Shown: positions 1 through 5,847 of the stretch, in pieces
Numbering within the stretch: position 1 is the stretch's first letter
Layout of the letters: each line of letters starts with the position of its first letter
Assembly: GCA_947174975.1 (NCBI GenBank)
Contig: CAMWLA010000048.1
Coordinates: forward strand, 1 to 8,861
Source: an uncultured Clostridia bacterium
GTDB taxonomy: Bacteria > Bacillota > Clostridia > Christensenellales > Borkfalkiaceae
DNA: 8,861 bases
Direction of reading: 5' to 3'
Notes under the pieces: generated by a model
Told to the model about the DNA's origin: nothing
Databases searched by the model: none
The model's input: the letters and a program-made list of their open reading frames with translations, nothing else
Program-made: the position numbers and the translations under genes

Positions 1-1
1 C

Positions 2-349
2 AGTGATGAAGTCGAGGAGACCAAGCGTTCGGTTATCGGTCTTGAAAAGCTTAATGAAAACGATATTGCATACTTAAACGGCGTTCTTTCGTCGGTGAAG
101 GAACATAAACCGGAGCTTACAAAAATAATTGACGAACGCTCGCGCTTATTCCCAGAATCCAGACTTTTTCCCGCCGATAGAAGTATTTTGTTTATCGCAA
201 TTGCCGAGATATTGTATTTTAACGATATTCCTTCGGCGGTATCGGTTAACGAGGCGGCAAATATTGCATCAAAATATTCGTCCGAAAAGAGCGCTACGTT
301 TATAAGCGGTATTTTATCGGAAATAATAAGGGAACACGACAATGTATAA
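2..349 (+). CDS. nusB: Transcription antitermination factor NusB, C-terminal part (5' end outside window)
   Basis: The frame is open from the first bases of the window, so the gene begins upstream; about 115 C-terminal residues are visible, and the missing part is probably only 20-40 residues because NusB is usually 130-155 long. NusB is an all-helical RNA-binding protein that, with NusE (S10), binds boxA in rRNA leader transcripts and supports antitermination. The visible part matches the family core: a 'D-x-x-Y-L-x-x-V' helix (near 62-88), an 'LFPADRSILFIAIAEILY' helix, 'NDIPSAVSVNEAANIASKYS', and the terminal 'S-x-x-F-I-S-G-I-L' helix. The stop overlaps the folD start by 8 bp, which suggests translational coupling. 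An internal GTG at 95 is not a plausible start because conserved NusB sequence continues upstream of it. Confidence 0.93.
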   Translation, partial: SDEVEETKRSVIGLEKLNENDIAYLNGVLSSVKEHKPELTKIIDERSRLFPESRLFPADRSILFIAIAEILYFNDIPSAVSVNEAANIASKYSSEKSATFISGILSEIIREHDNV

Positions 350-1190
350 AATTATCGACGGCAAAGCCATTGCTCAGTCAATCCGCGAGGAACTTGCCGA
401 AAAGATAACTGAGTTTAAGAAAAATGCAGCGCGCGATATCGGGCTTGCCGTCATACTTGTCGGTGAAAATCCCGCGTCGCAAATATACGTGCACAATAAA
501 ATCAAGGCGTGTGAAGAGGTCGGAATAAAGTCTTTTGCTTATTATCTGACCGAACAAGCAACGCAAAAAGAGCTTGAAGATTTAATATTATCTCTTGCAA
601 ATGACGATAAAATAAACGGTATACTCGTTCAGCTGCCATTGCCGGCATATTTATCGGATAAAGCTCTTAAACTTATTCCTGACAGCAAAGACGTTGACGG
701 CTTTTCCGCTAATAATATCGGCAAGCTGTGCCTTAATACGCAAAGTACAGTTGCTTGCACACCATACGGTGTAATGAAAATGCTTGAGTATGAAAATATC
801 GAAATCAAAGGTAAAAATGCGGTAGTCGTAGGACGTTCAAATATAGTGGGCAAGCCTATGGCAATGTTGCTTTTGAATGCCGACGCAACCGTGACGGTAT
901 GCCATAGCAAAACGAAAAATCTGAAAGAGCAGTGCCAAAAGGCGGATATACTCGTATCGGCAATCGGCAAACCTAAATTCATAACTGCCGATATGGTTAA
1001 AGACGGCGCAATCGTTATCGACGTCGGAATGAACAGAGATGAAAACGGGAAGCTTTGCGGTGACGTCGATTTCGCTAACGTTAAAGATAAATGCTCGTAC
1101 ATAACACCAGTTCCGGGCGGAGTGGGGCCGATGACAATAACTATGCTTATGTATAATACATATTTATCGGCTGTAAGGAGTTTGAATTGA
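342..1190 (+). CDS. folD: Bifunctional methylenetetrahydrofolate dehydrogenase / methenyltetrahydrofolate cyclohydrolase FolD
   Basis: FolD interconverts 5,10-methylene-THF, 5,10-methenyl-THF and 10-formyl-THF using NADP in the cytoplasm, feeding purine and formyl-Met synthesis. The 282 residues are full family length. The catalytic domain shows the YVxxK segment (Tyr49, Lys53), QLPLP at 97-101 and KDVDGF at 116-121. The nucleotide-binding domain shows GRSNIVGKP at 164-172, the 'ADILVSAIGKP' strand near 201-211 and 'DVGMNR' near 227-232, then PVPGGVGPMT at 256-265. An oddity is Ala138 in 'ACTP' (138-141), where the family usually has PCTP. An AAGGGA ribosome-binding site lies 8 nt before the ATG, inside nusB. 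The end overlaps the TTG of ispA by 4 bp. In many Bacillota the exonuclease VII genes follow folD; here they do not. Confidence 0.97.
   Translation: MYKIIDGKAIAQSIREELAEKITEFKKNAARDIGLAVILVGENPASQIYVHNKIKACEEVGIKSFAYYLTEQATQKELEDLILSLANDDKINGILVQLPLPAYLSDKALKLIPDSKDVDGFSANNIGKLCLNTQSTVACTPYGVMKMLEYENIEIKGKNAVVVGRSNIVGKPMAMLLLNADATVTVCHSKTKNLKEQCQKADILVSAIGKPKFITADMVKDGAIVIDVGMNRDENGKLCGDVDFANVKDKCSYITPVPGGVGPMTITMLMYNTYLSAVRSLN
1175..1180 (+). promoter_or_regulatory. Ribosome-binding site fixing the TTG start of ispA
   Basis: A perfect AAGGAG lies 6 nt upstream of the TTG at 1187, inside the end of folD. It supports a non-ATG start in a TTGA overlap. No other start in that frame lies upstream near this site. 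Confidence 0.8.
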
Positions 1191-2065
1191 CGGATTTTGA
1201 CATTAAATACGCAGAATATCAGAAAATTTTTGACGAATATTTATCAAATTTTTGCGATAAACTCGTATGCGAACCTCAAATTTTGAAAGAAAGTTTAATA
1301 TACAGCTTGAAGCTCGGCGGCAAGCGCGTTCGCCCCGTTTTAATGCTTGCGATTGCAGATTTGCTGGGAATCGATAGGACGAGTATATCAAACTTTGCGG
1401 TAGCGCTTGAGCTTATTCATACGTATTCGCTTATTCACGACGATTTACCCGAGATGGATAACGACGATTTCAGACGGGGTAAACCTTCTAATCATAAGGT
1501 TTTCGGCGTCGGGAACGCTGTTCTCGCTGGCGACGGGCTGCTTAATACGGCATATTCTATATTGTTTAACGAGTGCTTTAACGGCAACGAGTATATTTCA
1601 GCGTCAAAATATATCTGCGATTGTGCAGGTATAAGCGGTATGATTGCGGGGCAGTCCGCCGATTTATTGCACGAAAACGATACAACCGTTGATGAGAAAA
1701 TTTTAGATTTTATTCATCTAAACAAGACGGCCAAGCTTATTATGGCTGCATGTGTTACGCCCAGCATTCTGTGCGGGGGCAAATATTATTCCGAAATTAA
1801 GACCTTTGCGCGTGATTTAGGCTTTTTATTTCAGCTGACTGACGATATTCTTGACGTTGAGGGCAGTTTTGAAAATTTGGGAAAAAGCGTAGGTAAGGAT
1901 GGCGCGGAGGGAAAATATACCGCAGTGCGATTATATGGGTTGAGTGACTGCAAGCTCCGTGCAGACTTGTTCTGCGACAGATGCATAAAAATGCTTGAAG
2001 GACTTGACGGCGATACACAGTTTTTAAAAGATACGGTTTACTTTGTAAGGCAGAGAATTAATTAA
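1187..2065 (+). CDS. ispA: Farnesyl diphosphate synthase (short-chain trans-prenyltransferase)
   Basis: The enzyme condenses IPP with DMAPP and then GPP to make farnesyl diphosphate, the precursor of undecaprenyl carriers and quinone side chains. At 292 residues it has normal length. Visible motifs are GGKRVRP at 44-50, the first Asp-rich motif DDLPEMD with Asp85, Asp86 and Asp91 followed by NDDFRRG, a GQSADL segment near 155-160, and the second Asp-rich motif TDDILD at 218-223, then 'GKSVGKD'. The first Asp-rich motif has the two-residue insertion of bacterial type II FPP synthases, and Tyr80-Ser81 precede it at positions -5/-4, as I recall for Bacillus FPP synthase. This favours a C15 product over longer chains, but product length is inferred. 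It starts with TTG behind a strong AAGGAG and overlaps folD by 4 bp. No terminator is visible after it, so transcription may run into the OLE region. Confidence 0.95.
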   Translation: MTDFDIKYAEYQKIFDEYLSNFCDKLVCEPQILKESLIYSLKLGGKRVRPVLMLAIADLLGIDRTSISNFAVALELIHTYSLIHDDLPEMDNDDFRRGKPSNHKVFGVGNAVLAGDGLLNTAYSILFNECFNGNEYISASKYICDCAGISGMIAGQSADLLHENDTTVDEKILDFIHLNKTAKLIMAACVTPSILCGGKYYSEIKTFARDLGFLFQLTDDILDVEGSFENLGKSVGKDGAEGKYTAVRLYGLSDCKLRADLFCDRCIKMLEGLDGDTQFLKDTVYFVRQRIN

Positions 2066-2071
2066 ATTCTA

Positions 2072-2100
2072 TTGACTTATTGGCAAAATTGTGATATAAT
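2072..2100 (+). promoter_or_regulatory. Vegetative (sigma-A type) promoter with extended -10, driving the OLE RNA
   Basis: TTGACT at 2072-2077 and a perfect TATAAT at 2095-2100 are separated by exactly 17 nt, and a TG at 2092-2093 gives the TGnTATAAT extended -10. A transcript would start near 2106-2108, just before the first strand of the helix that closes the structured RNA (2110-2121). Promoter and RNA boundary therefore support each other. It begins 7 nt after the ispA stop, so this is an internal promoter in the operon. Confidence 0.85.
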
Positions 2101-2106
2101 TGCGTG

Positions 2107-2661
2107 CGTTGATATAGTGGTGCAGTATTCTAGTCAATCTCTGTTGAAACGAAGGCGGGGGTAAAATACCGTCAAAGGGCATATCGATGAAGTTTCTGGT
2201 GTTTGCTTGCTTTGCCAAGAGTGGGTGGATGCTGGGAGTAAAGGTTTATGGGAGCTTGGTAACGGCATACCGCAGCCTAACCCATTTACCGTGGAGGCTG
2301 ACTTTTTAGTCAGTATAAACCTGCTATCAGGCGAAAGCTTGGTACAGAGTAGCCTGCTTTGAGTGAAGACAGCGGATAGCGGATTTACGAAACCAAGCGT
2401 TTGGCCAGACGCTTTGATTTTTATTGCCGCTTGAAATTGTTCTTTGCAAAAGAAGATAAGCTCAATAGAAATTGTCAAGGAAAGCTTCTAGACTGATTTT
2501 TATATTAGAGATTACAGTGTGGATTCAGTGGCGATTCGGTTATGCAGAAATGCGTTCACGCTTTTAAAAGGAAACTGCTTTTTCGGCGACGGGAAGTAAG
2601 CTTGAGGGAAATCCTACCGAACCTAAACCGCAAAGTTTATTTAATATAAACCACTATATTA
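2107..2661 (+). ncRNA. ole: OLE (Ornate Large Extremophilic) RNA
   Basis: OLE RNA is a ~600-nt structured RNA of Bacillota that binds the membrane protein OapA and collects at the cell membrane. In Bacillus halodurans its loss gives sensitivity to short-chain alcohols, cold and Mg2+. Seen here: no credible ORF in about 600 bases; a consensus promoter at the 5' edge; and ends that close in a perfect 10-bp helix (2112-2121 with 2650-2659, extendable by G-U and U-A to 2110/2661), giving a closed RNA of about 550 nt. Internal hairpins include 2298-2313 (6 bp, UUUU loop), 2395-2414 (8 bp with one G-U, GGCC loop) and 2243-2252 with 2281-2290 (8 pairs around two U-U mismatches). Known for the family: the gene lies between ispA and dxs, directly upstream of oapA, exactly as here. 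I identified it by context and architecture, not by a covariance search; the exact 3' end is uncertain and it may include the hairpin at 2668-2689. Confidence 0.9.
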
Positions 2662-2667
2662 TTTTTT

Positions 2668-2697
2668 TACGCACGTATAAATGTGCGTATTATTTTT
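2668..2697 (+). terminator. Terminator-like hairpin between OLE RNA and oapA
   Basis: A 9-bp stem (2668-2676 with 2681-2689; core ACGCAC/GTGCGT, one G-U) with a 4-nt loop is followed by TTATTTTT. A run of seven T (2662-2668) also leads into it, directly after the OLE closing helix. It would end the OLE transcript but also lies before oapA, dxs and tlyA, so read-through must be partial or controlled. Its descending arm contains an ATG (2681) in frame with oapA. The interrupted U-tract makes termination efficiency uncertain. Confidence 0.65.
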
Positions 2698-2710
2698 AGA
2701 GATAAGGGAA

Positions 2711-3310
2711 ATGGAAAAGGAAGAGGATCAACCAAAACAAGAAAAACCCGCTAAGAAAAAAAAGCAAAAGAAAAGAATAATGCCGTCATGGCTCTCTTGG
2801 GGTCTTGGCGTATTATTTTTGTCTTTTGCTTTAACAGTTTTATTCAGTTTTTTAACTGAAATATCTATAAAGGGAAGTCCCGTATACGTATGCGTTATTG
2901 TTCTGATAGTTCTTTTAATATTGAACATCGGCTGCGATTTGTTGGCAAATGCAATTTTAACTTGCCAGCCGGATGCATTCCATGCAATGGCTTCAAATAA
3001 GATAAAGGGTGCAAAACGTGCTGTTACGTTTTGTAAAAACGCAACTAAGCTCGGAAGTATATTTGCTGACGTTATCGGTGATATATGCGGAATTGTCAGC
3101 GGTGCTGCCGGTGCCGTGCTTGTTGTATACATCGCGGCGAACGCCGACGGGAATATTTGGGAAATCATCGCGTCTATCGGTGTGAGTGCCGTTATAGGTG
3201 CTTTAACTGTCGGCGGTAAAGCAATATTTAAGCACTTTGCTATTAAATACAATAGGCAGATAGTGTTTTCTTTTGCTAAATTTACTACGTTTTTTAAAAA
3301 GGAAAAATAA
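2711..3310 (+). CDS. oapA: OLE RNA-associated membrane protein OapA
   Basis: This is a 199-residue integral membrane protein that in characterised species binds OLE RNA and holds it at the membrane. The N-terminus is highly charged (Lys-rich, residues 9-22), as expected for a cytoplasmic RNA-contacting tail. Four hydrophobic segments follow, at about 29-49, 57-76, 118-142 and 148-168. Between helices 2 and 3 lies a polar, conserved-looking stretch (PDAFHAMASNK, near 87-97). Asp120-x3-Asp124-x2-Gly127-x3-Gly131 matches the DxxxD feature I recall for OapA, where paired Asp mutations disrupt function. Its place directly after OLE and before dxs is the family's standard position. Start choice is difficult: ATG 2711 has AAGGGA only about 1 nt away, while the in-frame ATG 2681 lies in the terminator hairpin with no Shine-Dalgarno sequence. 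I prefer 2711. The TAA directly abuts the dxs ATG. Confidence 0.88.
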   Translation: MEKEEDQPKQEKPAKKKKQKKRIMPSWLSWGLGVLFLSFALTVLFSFLTEISIKGSPVYVCVIVLIVLLILNIGCDLLANAILTCQPDAFHAMASNKIKGAKRAVTFCKNATKLGSIFADVIGDICGIVSGAAGAVLVVYIAANADGNIWEIIASIGVSAVIGALTVGGKAIFKHFAIKYNRQIVFSFAKFTTFFKKEK

Positions 3311-5047
3311 ATGCCTTTCTTTTATAGCGGTAAACAGCTGAAAAGCTTGAATATGTCGCAGTTGAATTCGTTGTGCGAAGATTTGCGGCAAAAAATTTTG
3401 TCCACCGTGCTGAAAAACGGCGGGCATTTATCGTCTAATCTCGGTGCCGTTGAGTTAACCGTTGCCTTACATTACGTGTTTGATTTTCCCGAAGATAAGG
3501 TAATATTTGACGTGGGCCATCAATGTTATGCCCATAAATTGTTGACCGGCAGAGCCGAAAAGTTTGATACTTTGCGTAAAAAAGGCGGTATCTCCGGCTT
3601 CCCTAAAAGGGAAGAAAGCGAGTTCGACTGTTATAATACCGGCCACGCGGGTACATCGGTATCCGCAGCTTTGGGCATTGCAAAAGCTCGCGATATTTCC
3701 GGCGAAAATTTTAACGTAATCGCCGTAATCGGCGACGGCTCGTTTAATAACGGTCTTATTTATGAAGCATTTAACAGTTTAAGGCTTTTGAACACTAATA
3801 TTTTAGTTATTTTAAACGATAACGGAATGTCTATTTCTCCGACCGTAGGCAGTATGCACGAGTATTTGGAGTTTCTAAGTGAAAACGACGAACACGTTGC
3901 AAAACGCAATAAACACGCAAATATTTTCGATAGATTCGGTTTCAAATATGACGGAGTTTACGACGGTAATAATCTTGAACAGCTTATTCAAAAGCTGACG
4001 GAAATTAAAGAAAGATTGAAGCACGAGTCCGTAATTTTACATATACTCACAAAAAAGGGCAAAGGCTATGAGTTTTGCGAGGAAGATCCGGAGGCAACTC
4101 ACGGAATTTCAGTTTCGAGTTCTGATAATGTTTCAACTGAATACTCAAAAGTATTTGGCGAAACGTTATGCGATTTAGCCAAGGATAACAAAAATATTGT
4201 TGCCGTTACGGCTGCAATGACTTCGAGCCTCGGGCTTGGCGAGTTTTTTGAAAAGTATCCGCAAAGATCTGTTGACGTCGGAATATGTGAAGAACACGCA
4301 ACAATTCTGTGCGCGTCTATGGCGACTGAGGGGCTGAAGCCGTATTATGCTGTATATTCAACGTTTTTGCAGCGTTCGTTTGATGAGATAATGATTGACA
4401 TATGCAGTCAAAACTTGCCCGTTACGTTGTGCATTGACAGAGCTGGCGTTTCGGGTGCTGACGGTGAAACGCATCAAGGTGTTTTTGATTTGTCTTTCTT
4501 GAGTATGATACCCAATCTCACGATTGCAGTTCCGAAAGATATTAATGAGTTTAAAGCAATGTTGAAATTCAGCGCTGATTTTAATTATCCGCTTGCCATA
4601 AGATATCCGAGGGCGGGAAAGCGCGTATTTAAAGTTCAATCAAAAATTGTGCGCGGTAAGTGGGAGGAGTTGTCTTCAAACGAAAATGCGGATGTTGCAA
4701 TTATTGCTTGCGGAGAGCGTGCGGTTACCGACGCGTTAGTGGCAATGCAGATACTTGAAGAGAGAAATATAAACGTTAAAGTAATAAATGCAAGGTTCGT
4801 TAAGCCTATTGACGATGAAATGCTTGCAAGTCTGAAACAAAAACATATCGTAACAGTCGAAGATAATATGCTTGCCGGCGGGCTTGGTTCTCTGATTAAC
4901 ACTTTCTATGCAAATAAAGATAAGATAATCAAAAATTTTGCATATCCGGACGAATTCATAACCCATGGAAGCGTAGCCGAACTTATGAATGATTATAAAA
5001 TTACGGGCAAATATATTGCGGAATACATAATAAATGCGATTAGATAA
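3311..5047 (+). CDS. dxs: 1-deoxy-D-xylulose-5-phosphate synthase
   Basis: This thiamine-diphosphate enzyme joins pyruvate and glyceraldehyde 3-phosphate to form DXP, the first step of the MEP isoprenoid pathway and a thiamine and pyridoxal precursor. Visible: GGHLSSNLG with His39; DVGHQ at 67-71; the ThDP motif GDG at 141-143 running to LNDN at 168-171; the 'THG' His264; VDVGICEEH with the catalytic Glu327; YSTFLQR at 349-355; DRAG at 376-379; RYPR at 431-434; and a C-terminal transketolase domain. At 578 residues it is about 40 shorter than the usual ~620. The loss falls mainly in the domain-I loop after MSIS (residues ~183-210), and GDGSFNNG replaces the usual GDGAxTGG. Key catalytic residues remain, so I read it as functional. 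AAGGA lies 7 nt before the ATG, which follows oapA with no gap; its end overlaps tlyA by 14 bp. With ispA it brackets the OLE locus with isoprenoid genes. Confidence 0.94.
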   Translation: MPFFYSGKQLKSLNMSQLNSLCEDLRQKILSTVLKNGGHLSSNLGAVELTVALHYVFDFPEDKVIFDVGHQCYAHKLLTGRAEKFDTLRKKGGISGFPKREESEFDCYNTGHAGTSVSAALGIAKARDISGENFNVIAVIGDGSFNNGLIYEAFNSLRLLNTNILVILNDNGMSISPTVGSMHEYLEFLSENDEHVAKRNKHANIFDRFGFKYDGVYDGNNLEQLIQKLTEIKERLKHESVILHILTKKGKGYEFCEEDPEATHGISVSSSDNVSTEYSKVFGETLCDLAKDNKNIVAVTAAMTSSLGLGEFFEKYPQRSVDVGICEEHATILCASMATEGLKPYYAVYSTFLQRSFDEIMIDICSQNLPVTLCIDRAGVSGADGETHQGVFDLSFLSMIPNLTIAVPKDINEFKAMLKFSADFNYPLAIRYPRAGKRVFKVQSKIVRGKWEELSSNENADVAIIACGERAVTDALVAMQILEERNINVKVINARFVKPIDDEMLASLKQKHIVTVEDNMLAGGLGSLINTFYANKDKIIKNFAYPDEFITHGSVAELMNDYKITGKYIAEYIINAIR

Positions 5048-5792
5048 ATTTTTGTCAGAGCAGTACGGTTCAAGAACGAAAGCCGCGGCAGCAATTTCAA
5101 AAAAACTCGTGCTTATAAACGGAAAAGCCGTACAGCCGTCTTATGAATATAAGGATGGCGATAAAATCGAAATTATCACTGCGGAAGAAAACTATGTTTC
5201 TGCGGGGGGATTCAAACTTAGCAAAGCAATTAAAGATTTCAATTATTCCGCAACCGGTAAGATTTTTGCAGATATAGGTGCGAGCACCGGTGGATTTACC
5301 GATTGCCTTTTGCGGCACGGTGCAAAAAAAGTTTACTGCATAGACGTAGGCGAAAGCCAGCTTGATAAAAGCCTTTTGGATAAAAACGTAGTAATTATCG
5401 ATAATTATAATGCTAGAGATTTAAATGCAAGTATTTTTTCCGAAAAGCTTGACGGCGTCGTGATCGACGTAAGCTTTATTTCATTAACCTATATACTTGA
5501 AGGTGTAAGCAATATTCTTGATGACGGGGCTCACGTTTTGGCACTTATTAAACCGCAGTTTGAATGCGAGAGCAGAAAAGTAGGTAAAAACGGGATTGTT
5601 CGCGGAATCGATACTCATCGTCAGATAATTAATAAAGTATTAAGCTTTGCTCAAGAGTGCAATTTAATCCCGCAAAAGTTAACTAATGCGCCTATTATCA
5701 GCGGCAAAAATATGGAATACATCGTATTGCTCGAGAAAAATGCCGAACGCAAAAATATAAACGAAATATTAATTAAGTCTGTTAAATTGTGA
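5034..5792 (+). CDS. tlyA: TlyA/YqxC-family rRNA 2'-O-ribose methyltransferase
   Basis: Family members methylate cytidine 2'-OH groups of rRNA with S-adenosylmethionine; the mycobacterial TlyA targets 16S C1409 and 23S C1920, and which target applies here is unknown. The 252-residue protein has an N-terminal S4 RNA-binding domain (about 1-50: MRLDKFLSEQ..., VLINGKAV, YKDGDKIEI). A linker and 'GGFKL' with Lys61 follow, then an FtsJ-like Rossmann methyltransferase. The SAM site is DIGASTGGF at 80-88, with acidic CIDVG at 102-106, DVSFIS at 145-150, IKPQFE at 172-177 and a C-terminal GKNMEY at 224-229. These cover the K-D-K-E residues expected for a ribose methyltransferase. Translation starts inside dxs (14-bp overlap) with only a weak GCGGA upstream, so it probably depends on coupling. 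Haemolysin labels for this family are historical and not supported. Confidence 0.93.
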   Translation: MRLDKFLSEQYGSRTKAAAAISKKLVLINGKAVQPSYEYKDGDKIEIITAEENYVSAGGFKLSKAIKDFNYSATGKIFADIGASTGGFTDCLLRHGAKKVYCIDVGESQLDKSLLDKNVVIIDNYNARDLNASIFSEKLDGVVIDVSFISLTYILEGVSNILDDGAHVLALIKPQFECESRKVGKNGIVRGIDTHRQIINKVLSFAQECNLIPQKLTNAPIISGKNMEYIVLLEKNAERKNINEILIKSVKL

Positions 5793-5810
5793 ATTTAATG
5801 GGCTTTTTAT

Positions 5811-5839
5811 TTGCATATTTGTATAAAAAGTTATATAAT
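5811..5839 (+). promoter_or_regulatory. Promoter of the nadK-argR-recN unit
   Basis: TTGCAT at 5811-5816 and a perfect TATAAT at 5834-5839 are 17 nt apart. The predicted start point is about 5846, at or 1-2 nt before the nadK ATG at 5848. An 18-nt window at 5810-5827 over the -35 resembles an arginine box in its left half (TTTGCAT), which could let ArgR control its own unit. Confidence 0.72.
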
Positions 5840-5847
5840 TAGTTGCG

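Noticed and set aside
629..1102. 157-codon minus-strand ORF opposite folD
   Set aside because: It is a frame shadow of a clearly functional folD with all its motifs; the composition is low-complexity hydrophobic with no family match that I can see.
2221..2235. GGGTGG resembling a T-box core
   Set aside because: The ACCGCG continuation and an antiterminator/terminator arrangement of T-box type are missing, and no aminoacyl or amino-acid gene follows.
2134..2478. 114-codon minus-strand ORF within the OLE region
   Set aside because: It has no recognisable domain or ribosome site, and it lies opposite a region whose palindromes, closing helix and promoter all point to a plus-strand structured RNA.
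2066..2680. TPP riboswitch controlling dxs, or RNase P RNA/tmRNA
   Set aside because: No CTGAGA-type thiamine aptamer core is present, and the RNase P and tmRNA conserved segments are absent; the short AGGAAAG at 2478-2484 alone is not enough.
2728..3252. 174-codon minus-strand ORF opposite oapA
   Set aside because: It is antisense to a membrane protein with a conserved motif; hydrophobic patches mirror the oapA helices.
5811..5847. LexA/SOS box controlling recN
   Set aside because: No GAAC-N4-GTTC type palindrome is present at the only promoter of the unit.
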